Below are positions 10,296 through 18,464 of a DNA stretch of 64,000 bases, in pieces. Each line of letters starts with the position of its first letter. The first letter of the stretch is position 1. The stretch is from Thiomonas sp. FB-Cd (GTDB taxonomy: Bacteria > Pseudomonadota > Gammaproteobacteria > Burkholderiales > Burkholderiaceae_C). A model generated the notes under the pieces. The model worked only from the letters and a program-made list of their open reading frames with translations, had not been told where the DNA came from and searched no databases. A program made the position numbers and the translations under genes. The stretch lies in NCBI RefSeq assembly GCF_000733775.1, contig NZ_JPOE01000002.1:248001-312000 (forward strand), read 5' to 3'.

Positions 10296-11759
10296 ATGAT
10301 GAACTGGATTGCGATCTACCCCGAGATCTACCTGCTAGTCATGGCCTGCGTGGTCATGCTCGCCGACCTGTTTTTCAAGGACGCAGACCATCGCGTGGCA
10401 TACGGGCTCACGCTCCTTACACTGCTCGTGCTGGCTGTCATGAGCGGCGCCTATTACGCATCGGGCCTTGAGGTATTCGCCATGCAGCGCATGGTCATCG
10501 TCGATCCGATGGCCATGTTGCTCAAGTTGTTTACAACTGTGGCCACTGGCATCAGCCTGATCTACGCGCGACGCTATGCGCTGGACCGCGGCATGTGGGG
10601 TGGCGAACTCTTTAGCCTTTCGCTGTTTGCGCTGCTGGGTCAGTTCGTCATGATCTCCGGCAATAACCTGTTGATGATCTATCTGGGCCTTGAGCTATTG
10701 TCGCTCGCGCTATATGCACTCGTGGCGCTGCGGCGCGATTCGGCCCTGGCGACCGAAGCAGCAATGAAGTACTTCGTGCTGGGGGCATTGGCCTCCGGTT
10801 TCTTGCTCTACGGTATGAGCATGATCTATGGCGCTACCGGGTCCCTGGATTTGGGCGTGGCGTTCAAGACGATTGCCATGGAGCCGATCAATCGTGCCGC
10901 GCTGGTCATGGGGCTCGTGTTCATCGTCGCCGGCGTTGCCTTCAAGTTCGGCGCAGTGCCCTTTCACATGTGGATTCCCGACGTGTACCAAGGTGCGCCC
11001 ACGGCTATCGTTCTACTGGTGGGCGGGGCGCCCAAACTGGCGGCCTTTGCGATGGCCATACGCTTGCTGGTCGAAGGCATGTTCCCGCTGGCCGTAGACT
11101 GGCAGCAGATGCTGATGGTACTGGCGCTGCTTTCCATCGTCGTGGGGAACTTTGCGGCTATTGCGCAGACCAATCTCAAGCGCATGCTGGCATATTCGAC
11201 GATTGCGCAGATCGGATTTATGCTGCTAGGCCTGATGTCTGGCATGATTAATGGCAACGGCATATCCGCATCAGTCGCCTATGGTGCGGCAATGTTTTAT
11301 CTGGTCATTTATGTGCTCACGACACTGGGGACCTTCGGAGTCATCATGTTCATGGCCCATCAGGGTTTTGAAGCCGAAGATCTGAAGGATTTTGCCGGGC
11401 TTGGCAAGAGCCACCCGTGGCTCGCCGGCGTCATGGCGTTTTTGATGTTCTCGCTTGCCGGGTTGCCCCCCTTTGCGGGTTTTTACGCGAAATTTGAAGT
11501 TCTTTCCGTGCTCCTGGCCACTGGCCGTGTCTGGTTGGTGGTCGTAGCCGTGGTGCTCTCGGTGATTGGCGCTTTTTACTATCTGCGCATGGTCAAGACC
11601 ATGTATTTCGACGCGCCAACGCGCGAGCACCGCGTTCAGGCTTCGCCCGTCGCTTGGGCTCTGATGTCGCTTAACGGGTTGGCTGTGTTGGGCCTGGGTA
11701 TCCTGCCGGGCGGCCTGATGACCTTGTGCTATCAAGCCATCGCCAACACACTGCATTAA
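10296..11759 (+). CDS. nuoN: NADH-quinone oxidoreductase subunit N
   Basis: The third antiporter-like subunit (487 residues, about 14 helices) closes the nuo gene set. Typical segments are MIYLGLELLSLALYALVAL and PFHMWIPDVYQGAPT. With nuoE to nuoM in order upstream, the operon encodes the 14-subunit NDH-1 type; nuoA-D would lie before the window. The organism therefore uses a full proton-pumping NADH dehydrogenase, which in an autotroph can also run in reverse to make NADH. Confidence 0.97.
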   Translation: MMNWIAIYPEIYLLVMACVVMLADLFFKDADHRVAYGLTLLTLLVLAVMSGAYYASGLEVFAMQRMVIVDPMAMLLKLFTTVATGISLIYARRYALDRGMWGGELFSLSLFALLGQFVMISGNNLLMIYLGLELLSLALYALVALRRDSALATEAAMKYFVLGALASGFLLYGMSMIYGATGSLDLGVAFKTIAMEPINRAALVMGLVFIVAGVAFKFGAVPFHMWIPDVYQGAPTAIVLLVGGAPKLAAFAMAIRLLVEGMFPLAVDWQQMLMVLALLSIVVGNFAAIAQTNLKRMLAYSTIAQIGFMLLGLMSGMINGNGISASVAYGAAMFYLVIYVLTTLGTFGVIMFMAHQGFEAEDLKDFAGLGKSHPWLAGVMAFLMFSLAGLPPFAGFYAKFEVLSVLLATGRVWLVVVAVVLSVIGAFYYLRMVKTMYFDAPTREHRVQASPVAWALMSLNGLAVLGLGILPGGLMTLCYQAIANTLH

Positions 11760-11787
11760 ACGCAGACGTCACTGGAATTTCTTGCTT

Positions 11788-12090
11788 ATGCAATCCTCTG
11801 CTGTTTGGCTCGTCCTGGTGCTTGCAATTATTGGTGCCAACCTTCCATTCCTTTCCAACCAGTTTTTCCTGGTATTCCCCCTGAAAAGGCCGAAAGGTTG
11901 GCTCCTGCGCGTGGCCGAGGTCGTGGTGCTGTATTTCGTCGTTGGGGGCTTATCGTTGAGCCTGGAGTCTCGTCTGGGACAGATCTACCCTCAGCATTGG
12001 GAGTTCTACGCCGTATCAGCCTCGATGTTCCTGGTCTTGGCTTTCCCAGGCTATGTGCTGCGCTATCTGATGCGGCGCGTGGAAAGCTAG
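11788..12090 (+). CDS. DUF2818 family small membrane protein
   Basis: This 100-residue protein has three hydrophobic segments (residues 4-28, about 40-55 and 75-92). It matches the DUF2818 family, found in Burkholderiales directly after nuoN; the function is unknown. The ATG at 11788 is chosen over an in-frame TTG at 11782. Its constant position 28 bases after nuoN suggests a role in assembly or stability of complex I, but that is inference from context only. Confidence 0.85.
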   Translation: MQSSAVWLVLVLAIIGANLPFLSNQFFLVFPLKRPKGWLLRVAEVVVLYFVVGGLSLSLESRLGQIYPQHWEFYAVSASMFLVLAFPGYVLRYLMRRVES

Positions 12091-12115
12091 CCTGGGGCGA
12101 GATCCTCAAATCGAC

Positions 12116-12715
12116 GTGAGTCAAACTGAGCCGTCCCATCTTAAGGAAACCCAGGTCTCCACGGAGCGGGTGTTTGATGGGCAGTTTCTTCATGTCCGGC
12201 GCGACACCGTGCGTCTGCCCGACGGTGTGCTCGCGACGCGGGAATACATCAAGCATTCGGGCGCGGTGATGGTCATTCCGCTGCTGGACAATGGACGCGT
12301 CTTGATGGAGCGGCAGTGGCGTACCCCGATGGGCCGTGTGATGGTTGAGTTTCCTGCAGGCAAGCTTGATGCCGGCGAGTGTTGGCAGTTCTGTGCCCAG
12401 CGTGAACTGCGAGAAGAGACCGGGTACAGTGCGGCACAATGGGCTTATATTGGCGCCATTAACAATGCGATTTCCTACTCGGACGAGGCGATTCATTTGA
12501 CATTCGCGCGTGGCCTCAAAGCGGGCAGGCAGCAGCTTGACGCGCACGAGTTTCTGGAAGTGTTCGAGGCTGAGCCGGCGGACTTGCTCAGCTGGGTTCG
12601 AGATGGAACGGTGACCGACGTTAAAACTGTCATCGGGGCGTTTTGGCTGGACAAACTGCTCAGCGGACAATGGGAGTTGGCTTGGCAGAGTCTGGACGCC
12701 GCGGCGACGACGTGA
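12116..12715 (+). CDS. NUDIX hydrolase, ADP-ribose pyrophosphatase type
   Basis: This probably hydrolyses ADP-ribose or a related ADP-sugar to AMP and a sugar phosphate. A perfect Nudix box (G-x5-E-x7-REUxEExGU) spans about residues 82-104, with core RELREETGY. An N-terminal half that hosts substrate (EYIKHSGAVMVIPLL) is typical of ADP-ribose pyrophosphatases. Length is 199 residues from a GTG at 12116. It follows DUF2818 by 25 bases and is probably the last gene of the nuo transcription unit, a frequent Burkholderiales arrangement that ties it to NAD metabolism. Confidence 0.9.
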   Translation: MSQTEPSHLKETQVSTERVFDGQFLHVRRDTVRLPDGVLATREYIKHSGAVMVIPLLDNGRVLMERQWRTPMGRVMVEFPAGKLDAGECWQFCAQRELREETGYSAAQWAYIGAINNAISYSDEAIHLTFARGLKAGRQQLDAHEFLEVFEAEPADLLSWVRDGTVTDVKTVIGAFWLDKLLSGQWELAWQSLDAAATT

Positions 12716-12743
12716 GGGCCTGGCCGGGTTGAAGGCGTGCGCA

Positions 12744-13508
12744 CTAGCTGTGCGCCCGCCCCGTCGCAAGCCAACGTGCCCAGTCCTGAAACCCAGCTGC
12801 GCTTGCCTTGGTCACGGCTGCATCCCAGTCATAATCAATCGCAATCAGTGCTGCGCTCCAGCGCCCCGCACGACGTTCGCAAAGGGCATAGCGCGCGTGC
12901 GCTCCGCCAGTTTCGATGATATGGATGCCGCCGTGGTCATCGTCGAAAGCTGGAAGGCCGACGCTACCCGGATTGACGATCAGAGTGGTTCCCTGATTCA
13001 CGACACGAGGCTGGTGGCTGTGGCCGCAGAGCAAAAGGGCCGGTGCCTCGAAGCCCGCCAGCCGCTCGGCGATTTCGCGCTGCGTTGCCATGCGTGCACC
13101 GAGTGCTCCTGCGTCAGGCGTGACCGTTTCCAGCAAATAGTCAACATCGCTGCCAGGCCTTCCATGCACCATGCGTACATCATCCGCGGGTGCCGAGGTT
13201 GCTGGAAGGCGGGCGAGCCAATCGCGTTGTGGCTGGGTAAGCGCGTCAAAGGCGTACCGGTCGGCGGCGTCGCCAGGTAAGTGAGCGCAGGCGAGCAATT
13301 GCCGCTCGTGGTTGCCAGTGATGGTCGGCCAATTGTGGTGCATCAGCAGTTCCGCTGTTTCGCTTGGCCACAAAGGGCCGCTCACCAAGTCGCCACAATT
13401 GACAACGATGTCCGCACCACGCCGCGCCACGTCGAGGAGCACAGCCTGGAGCGCAGGCAGGTTTCCGTGAATATCAGATACCACGGCAATGCGCAGAGTA
13501 GGACTCAT
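12744..13508 (-). CDS. YfcE/calcineurin-like metallophosphoesterase
   Basis: This 254-residue phosphoesterase binds two metals. The full metal-ligand series is visible: VSDIHGN near residue 9, NCGDLV near 39, TGNHE near 64, then CGHSHQPRV and VNPGSVGLP in the C-terminal half. This order fits the YfcE/MJ0936 group of phosphodiesterases; the natural substrate cannot be told. The ATG at 13508 is chosen because the motif block starts right after it, while the frame extends to 13598 without similarity. It converges with the NUDIX gene, leaving 28 bases between the stops. Confidence 0.88.
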   Translation of the reverse strand: MSPTLRIAVVSDIHGNLPALQAVLLDVARRGADIVVNCGDLVSGPLWPSETAELLMHHNWPTITGNHERQLLACAHLPGDAADRYAFDALTQPQRDWLARLPATSAPADDVRMVHGRPGSDVDYLLETVTPDAGALGARMATQREIAERLAGFEAPALLLCGHSHQPRVVNQGTTLIVNPGSVGLPAFDDDHGGIHIIETGGAHARYALCERRAGRWSAALIAIDYDWDAAVTKASAAGFQDWARWLATGRAHS

Positions 13509-13920
13509 GGGCGGCGAAAATGTGGGTAAGGGGTGCGCTGATTGTGGCATGGCACTGCCGTGGTTGCACAGGCGGTCACCGCAGCGAAGGTCCGCCAATA
13601 GGCTGGCAATGCGAAGGTCATCATGTGTCCGGCTTCCCAGTCGATGCCGTCCATGGGCCGTCCGCGAGCCAAGGCGTGGACACCAACCGCTTCTCGCAGG
13701 GGCGCCTGGGCTTCATGGCCCATGAAGGCAGCCGCCGTGCGGCAAAGTGAGCCGAACCAGGCGCAGAGGCGTGATTGGGATGCGCATTGCAGATGGCGAG
13801 GCCCCGTGGCTGCATGCGGAGCAAGGGCGGATGGTCTGGTCTGTTCGATGAGATCACGAATCGAGCACCGGCTGCGGATTGTGCATGGCCGCAGCACGAT
13901 TTGCGCGCGCTTGAAATAAT
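13509..13920. other. Intergenic region without a convincing gene
   Basis: These 412 bases lie between two divergent genes. Both strands have open frames (for example 13505-13945 minus, 146 codons), but none shows recognisable domains, a good ribosome site or protein-like composition. The region must hold the promoters of the phosphoesterase and the EamA gene. No clear terminator, repeat or operator was seen. Confidence 0.5.
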
Positions 13921-14847
13921 GTGGGCATGCGAACCCACCACACATTGAATTTCAACACCCTCGTCTTGCTCGTCTTGCCACCATTCTTCTGGGCGGGCAA
14001 CGCCGTTGTCGGTCGATTGATGGTGGGACAAATCCCGCCGCTTGCACTTAGCTTTTACCGCTGGTTTTTTGCGTTTATTGTGGCTGTGCTCTTTACTGCC
14101 GTGCCGCTGTGGCGCAGCCGCACGATTTTGCGACGGCAATGGGTTGCGTTGGCAAGGATGGGTTTTCTTGGTGTGGCCTGCTACAACTCGTTGCAGTACG
14201 TCGCCCTGCATACCAGCACGCCGCTCAATGTGTCATTGATCACGTCCGCAGCTCCCGTGTTTATTTTGCTCATTGGCGCTCTGTTCTACCGAGAGCCGAT
14301 TGGGGCCGAATCGTGGTGGGGGGCTGCACTGTCGATCGCAGGGGTCGGTGTAGTGGTTACGAAAGGGCATCTGGCACACTTGCTGCAACTGCATTTGGCA
14401 GCCGGCGACATCATCATGTTGGTCGCCGTATTCTTATGGGGCTTTTACACTTGGGAACTGCGCCGCCGTCCGCTGGGTTTATCGCCATTCGTCTCGCTGA
14501 CCGCACAGATGGCCTGGGGCACGCTATTCATTGCGCCGTTTGCGGCGTTCGAGCATTGGGGGTTGGGGGAAAGCACGCAGTGGGGGCTGTCGGTGGCGCT
14601 GGCGATCGCCTACGTGGCCGTTCTGGCCTCGCTCCTAGCCTACGTGTGCTGGGGCACGGCGGTGGCGCGCACAGGAGCACAGATTCCAGCGTATTTCGGC
14701 AATCTGGCCCCAATTTTTGCGGCGTTTCTGTCCTACGTGTTCCTACATGAGGGTATCGCGCTCTATCATCTTTTCGGTGCCGCACTGATCTTTGCTGGCA
14801 TTCACGTGGCGTTGCGAGCGCGACCGCGAATGTCGCCGGCACGCTGA
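13921..14847 (+). CDS. EamA/DMT superfamily permease
   Basis: This ten-helix drug/metabolite transporter (308 residues) has two EamA repeats, roughly residues 12-142 and 155-295. Typical segments are FFWAGNAVVGR at the start of repeat 1, SLITSAAPVFILLIGALF before its end, and NLAPIFAAFLSYVFLHE in repeat 2. It probably exports amino acids or other small metabolites, but the substrate cannot be predicted. The GTG at 13921 and the ATG at 13927 are both possible starts, differing by two residues. Confidence 0.88.
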   Translation: MGMRTHHTLNFNTLVLLVLPPFFWAGNAVVGRLMVGQIPPLALSFYRWFFAFIVAVLFTAVPLWRSRTILRRQWVALARMGFLGVACYNSLQYVALHTSTPLNVSLITSAAPVFILLIGALFYREPIGAESWWGAALSIAGVGVVVTKGHLAHLLQLHLAAGDIIMLVAVFLWGFYTWELRRRPLGLSPFVSLTAQMAWGTLFIAPFAAFEHWGLGESTQWGLSVALAIAYVAVLASLLAYVCWGTAVARTGAQIPAYFGNLAPIFAAFLSYVFLHEGIALYHLFGAALIFAGIHVALRARPRMSPAR

Positions 14848-15173
14848 CCATCATGGCCAGGCCGAGCTGCGTGTGGATGCCACCAATCCCTTTCGTCCCA
14901 AGACGGTAGACATCTCTGCCCGTTTCCTGCGGGCGGCAGCGCGCGCAAGGCCGCAAAAATATCAGGGGCTCTCTGCGCCGAGTCTCGCGCCGTGCTGCGG
15001 GCGCTGACTTGGCTGATGCGGTCCCTCATCCTTCTTGCGACGCCAGCGACCCTGAGACGGATGCATTTCACCGGGGTTTGGATGGTGGGAAGGCGCAGTT
15101 GATGGGCTTTGGAATCCGCGCTTGCGCCCGCTTGCGCCCGCTTGCGCCCCTATGCTCGGCGATGACTCGCGTG
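14848..15173. other. Intergenic region with a short tandem repeat
   Basis: About 326 bases lie between the EamA stop and the end of the small lipoprotein gene on the other strand. No protein-like frame was found. The only structure noted is three direct copies of a 10-base unit at 15119-15148. Confidence 0.5.
15119..15148. repeat. Tandem repeat, three copies of a 10-base unit
   Basis: The unit CGCTTGCGCC occurs three times in direct tandem with no mismatches in non-coding DNA. It is a possible slippage site; no function is implied. Confidence 0.85.
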
Positions 15174-15356
15174 TCAAGGGTCAATCACCGCTGCGCAGAC
15201 GTCCGTAGGAGCCGCGGCGACATGGCCGACGACTGGAATCATCTTGATGCCCGCCGATGCTACGCGGCATGGGGCAGCCATCACACCGCAGCCTGACAGA
15301 GCGGCTGTGGCCATCAGCACGGCAATCGTCATTTTGACATTGGGGCTATACGTCAT
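15174..15356 (-). CDS. Small lipoprotein, DUF6726-like
   Basis: This 60-residue protein has a hydrophobic signal (KMTIAVLMATAALSGCG) ending in an ALSGC lipobox, so it should be lipid-anchored. The rest is short, with further cysteines (APCRVASAG and TDVCAAVID) and a hydrophobic stretch KMIPVVGHVAAAP. This pattern resembles a small lipoprotein family of Burkholderiales (DUF6726); the function is unknown. An in-frame ATG at 15368 would add four residues. It lies 46 bases downstream of the lytic transglycosylase on the same strand and may be cotranscribed. Confidence 0.65.
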   Translation of the reverse strand: MTYSPNVKMTIAVLMATAALSGCGVMAAPCRVASAGIKMIPVVGHVAAAPTDVCAAVIDP

Positions 15357-15402
15357 GGTTAGATCCATTTCAGGTGTTTGGTGCCTATGCGTCGCAGATC
15401 GC

Positions 15403-16509
15403 TCATGCCTGCGCCGCAGCCACTGCAGCGTTGCCGAGTTCGATGACTGCCAGAGCGTAGAGCGCAGAGTGGTTGTAACGAGTCACAACGTAGAAGTTAT
15501 CGGTTCCCAGAATGTAGTCAGGTTCGCCATCTGCATTGGGTAATTGCACCACGGAGAGCTTGCCCCCATAATCCAGAGCGCGGGGTGGGAGGGGCAGGCC
15601 TGCGGCCTGCAATTGTGGCGCGCTGAAGCTCGGAATGATGTCAGGCTCGAGAAGCCGTGCCAGTGTGTCGGGTGCAATGGAGTGCGGCATCACAAGCGGA
15701 AAATGCGTGGGTTTGTCCCGTTGCCAGCCGTGTTCCGCCAGAAAGTTGCCCACGCTGCCAATTGCGTCGGCGGGGTTTTCGATGATGTCAATCTTGCTGC
15801 CGCCATCAAAATTCAGCGCGTAGCGAAGGATATTTCCCGGCATGAACTGCGGCATGCCAATGGCGCCCGCATACGAGCCCTTCACCTCGGCGGCGTCAAA
15901 GTCATTCTGGTGGCACCAAAGCAGATAGTCGCCGAGCTGAGCACTGAAATAGCCGCTGCGGTCTCTGGGCGCAGTGGTCGGAAAGTCCAGTGACAGCGTC
16001 GTTAGAGCGTCCAGGACGCGAAAACTGCCCATGTTGCGACCGTAGATCGTTTCGACCCCGAGGATCCCGGTGACGATGGCGGGGGGCACGCCGAAGCGGC
16101 TGTCCGCCTTGCGTAGCCACACGCTGAATTCCTGAATGAAGTCCGACCCAGCACGAATGCGCATGGCGTCAACAAAGTGGCTGCGGTACACGGCCCAGTT
16201 CTTCTGCTGTGGTTTGCCGGGGATGATGAGACGCACCACTTCTGGCTGGAATCGTGCCCGGCCGAGTTGGCTGGCGATCCACTTTCGGTCCAACTCGGTT
16301 TGTTGCGCCAGCCGTGCGGCCAGTTGTGGCACGCGCGGCGAATCGGCATAGCTCGGCGTCGACGCAATGTCGGCTTCACTCGCGGGAGAATCAGAGCCCT
16401 GTGCAAACGCCATCCTCGGAAGCCAAGTGGCAGTCAGGAGGGCCAAGGCACAGCGCAGCGCGTGACGGCGCTGGAGGCAGCGTGAGGCAGGGGGTTGAGA
16501 GCGATCCAT
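15403..16509 (-). CDS. mltB: Lytic murein transglycosylase, MltB-like
   Basis: This periplasmic enzyme of about 368 residues cleaves the MurNAc-GlcNAc bond of peptidoglycan. The N-terminus is basic then hydrophobic (LRCALALLTATWLP), a Sec signal. The SLT_2 domain carries the catalytic glutamate in GILGVETIYGRNMG and conserved GAIGMPQFMPGN. The ATG at 16509 places the signal at the N-terminus; the frame extends to 16578. No lipobox cysteine is at the signal end, so a soluble rather than lipid-anchored form is likely. Confidence 0.9.
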   Translation of the reverse strand: MDRSQPPASRCLQRRHALRCALALLTATWLPRMAFAQGSDSPASEADIASTPSYADSPRVPQLAARLAQQTELDRKWIASQLGRARFQPEVVRLIIPGKPQQKNWAVYRSHFVDAMRIRAGSDFIQEFSVWLRKADSRFGVPPAIVTGILGVETIYGRNMGSFRVLDALTTLSLDFPTTAPRDRSGYFSAQLGDYLLWCHQNDFDAAEVKGSYAGAIGMPQFMPGNILRYALNFDGGSKIDIIENPADAIGSVGNFLAEHGWQRDKPTHFPLVMPHSIAPDTLARLLEPDIIPSFSAPQLQAAGLPLPPRALDYGGKLSVVQLPNADGEPDYILGTDNFYVVTRYNHSALYALAVIELGNAAVAAAQA

Positions 16510-16742
16510 GACGACGGGAGCCGGACGTATGAGTGTAATCAGCCACCATCGCCGTTTGGCACCCCGCTCGGATGCCAAAGGCTGTCGCGCGCTTTATTAG
16601 GATGCGACTCCGAAGCGAATTTCTTCGCGAGATCAGGAGAATGCGCAAGCTGCAAAATAGATCGCACCGACTTGGCGATTCGAAAGATAGCCTCGCCGGG
16701 GCAGGGTTGGAAATTTTCGGTTGACTGTTTCTTCCACTTTTC

Positions 16743-17762
16743 TCAGCGCCGACTCTTTGCCTCGATCTGCTTCAGTGTTTTCCGGTACAGATCTGGGTGC
16801 GGCTTGCCGATCCGGATAGCCTCGGCGATGGTGCCCTGCGCGGCCGGAAAGTCCCCTGCGGCGAGCAGGGCTTGGGCGAGATTGTTCAGTGGGTCGCCAT
16901 CATCCGGATGGGCGCGGGAGGCTTGGGCGAAATACACGGCGGCCTTGGCATAGTCTTTTTGGGCATAGGCCAGATTGCCCAACCCCATCATTGCAATCCA
17001 CGCTTTGGGCCAGCGCTCAAGTGCGGCGTGATAGGCCTCGCGTGCTGCCTCGGGTGCCACGCCCTCCAGCGTTGACGCGGCGTTGAGATAATCGAATTCA
17101 GTCACATTGGCCGGGAACTGTCCGGGCCGAAGAACAACGAAGGCCCAGCGCCCCCCTGGTGCCCACGACCGATCGAACTGCCCGATTGACAGCACCAAGT
17201 TGCGCGCGGTGCTCGAATGCAAAGTCACGGTGTCGGCAGCAAGGTCGTACCCTGTTACGACCGCGAAATGCCAATCCTGCGCACCGATACCCACCTTCTG
17301 CAACGCGACGACCGGGATCCCGGCAGCGACTTGTGCGAATAGTGCTGCGAGCTTGCCAGGCAGGACGTAAGCCAATCGACCCGCGCGGCGTGTCGCGCCG
17401 AGCATGTCAAATTGCAGTGTGCCATCCAGCTTCGGTGTGTAAAGCTGAGGGAGCAACTGCTCAGGCGAGGTCTTCACGCCTGAGTACCCGAGTGCCGCTG
17501 CCAAAGTCGCGGGACCGCAGTAGTTACGGTCGTCGGCATAGAAAGGAACCCCTTCGACACGCGCGCTGCGCGGCAGACCAGGGGAAGCCTCAACCAGACT
17601 GCCGTTCAAGTACTGCGCCTTGTAGGGCTCTGCGCCGGGCGGCAGCGCGCACCCGCCGATCATGCAGCATCCGAGCACGGCGACCGCAAGCGCCCCCCGT
17701 GGAATCAGGCTGGCGTGTGGACGTGCGAATTGCAAGGCGTTTGGTTCGCAGGCTGCATTCAC
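16743..17762 (-). CDS. PA2778-type lipoprotein cysteine peptidase with TPR repeats
   Basis: This 339-residue envelope protein has a lipobox (MIGGC, Cys 38), a papain-like C39-type domain and C-terminal TPR-like repeats (about 220-330). The catalytic cysteine is probably Cys 82 in RNYCGPATLAAAL and the histidine is in DWHFAVVTGYD. It belongs to the family typified by P. aeruginosa PA2778; the substrate is unknown. The start is a GTG overlapping the stop of the upstream gene (GTGA at 17759-17762), so the two are translationally coupled, as in other genomes where this pair occurs. Confidence 0.85.
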   Translation of the reverse strand: MNAACEPNALQFARPHASLIPRGALAVAVLGCCMIGGCALPPGAEPYKAQYLNGSLVEASPGLPRSARVEGVPFYADDRNYCGPATLAAALGYSGVKTSPEQLLPQLYTPKLDGTLQFDMLGATRRAGRLAYVLPGKLAALFAQVAAGIPVVALQKVGIGAQDWHFAVVTGYDLAADTVTLHSSTARNLVLSIGQFDRSWAPGGRWAFVVLRPGQFPANVTEFDYLNAASTLEGVAPEAAREAYHAALERWPKAWIAMMGLGNLAYAQKDYAKAAVYFAQASRAHPDDGDPLNNLAQALLAAGDFPAAQGTIAEAIRIGKPHPDLYRKTLKQIEAKSRR

Positions 17763-18136
17763 ACCGCCAGCACCACCAAGATGGCAACCAGCAGAATGAT
17801 CACCATTTCCTGAAAACCGAGAGCACCCGCAGCAGGCATGGTCTTGATCTTTCCGGCAAGCTCCGCGACCTCGCGATCGCTCAGCGCTGCCAAGCGCTGC
17901 TGCGTGACCTCGCGGCTCAAGCCCATTTGCTCAAGCTTTTTCTGCACATCTGCCCGGGCCAGGAAGACGTTTAGTGTCTGGCGATCCTGCGCCAGGGTCG
18001 AATCGGGAGCCCCCGCCGCTTGCTGAGCAAGTTGTTGCGTACTGATGAGTTCGGCCTTTGCGGCGGGTGCGGCGGCGAGCAGACCCACGCTGAGCAGGGC
18101 AATGACAACGTGGCTGGACAGGCGTTTGGTGTTCAT
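17759..18136 (-). CDS. PA2779-type signal and transmembrane protein
   Basis: This 125-residue protein has an N-terminal signal (VVIALLSVGLLAAAPAAKA), a short helical region and a hydrophobic C-terminal tail (MVIILLVAILVVLAV). This matches the PA2779 family, whose genes sit next to PA2778-type cysteine peptidases. The C-terminal segment resembles a membrane anchor or sorting tail. It may be the partner or substrate of the overlapping peptidase; this is inference from the pairing. The ATG at 18136 is chosen because it places the signal peptide at the N-terminus. Confidence 0.8.
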   Translation of the reverse strand: MNTKRLSSHVVIALLSVGLLAAAPAAKAELISTQQLAQQAAGAPDSTLAQDRQTLNVFLARADVQKKLEQMGLSREVTQQRLAALSDREVAELAGKIKTMPAAGALGFQEMVIILLVAILVVLAV

Positions 18137-18464
18137 GGCGGGATCTCCGGGAAGAAAAGCATGAAACAAATCACATGACACACATCACGATGTGAAGTTT
18201 ACGGCAGACCAAGGACACCTGTGTCGGCTTCGCCTGCGCTCGCCGCACCCGCAACCTGCCGGTTTAACGGATGCATCGTCCTGCGACCCCCTCCGGGCGC
18301 CGGCTTGGATCCACCCCGAAGCCATGAGCACCTTCGCGCAATTTATTGATCGCAGTTGACGTCCTTGGGCGGAGATGTGGGAGGCTCCGGCCGTGGCATG
18401 CCAAGCGCTCTTCACGGTCTTGCGAAGAGCGCTCCTTATGCCTGCGCCGAAGAACTGCGGCAGG
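18137..18464. other. Intergenic region upstream of the PA2779/PA2778 pair
   Basis: About 328 bases separate the transglutaminase stop from the next minus-strand start. No convincing gene is present. It holds a 14-base palindrome at 18181-18194 at promoter distance from the PA2779-type gene. Confidence 0.5.
18181..18194. promoter_or_regulatory. Palindrome CACATC-AC-GATGTG, possible operator
   Basis: A perfect 6-2-6 inverted repeat lies 45 bases upstream of the PA2779-type start at 18136. The position suits a repressor or activator site for the cysteine-peptidase pair. The binding protein is unknown, and a chance dyad cannot be excluded. Confidence 0.4.

Noticed and set aside
13505..13945. 146-codon minus-strand frame between the phosphoesterase and EamA genes
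   Set aside because: No recognisable domain, no ribosome site, and it overlaps the EamA start region. Treated as non-coding.
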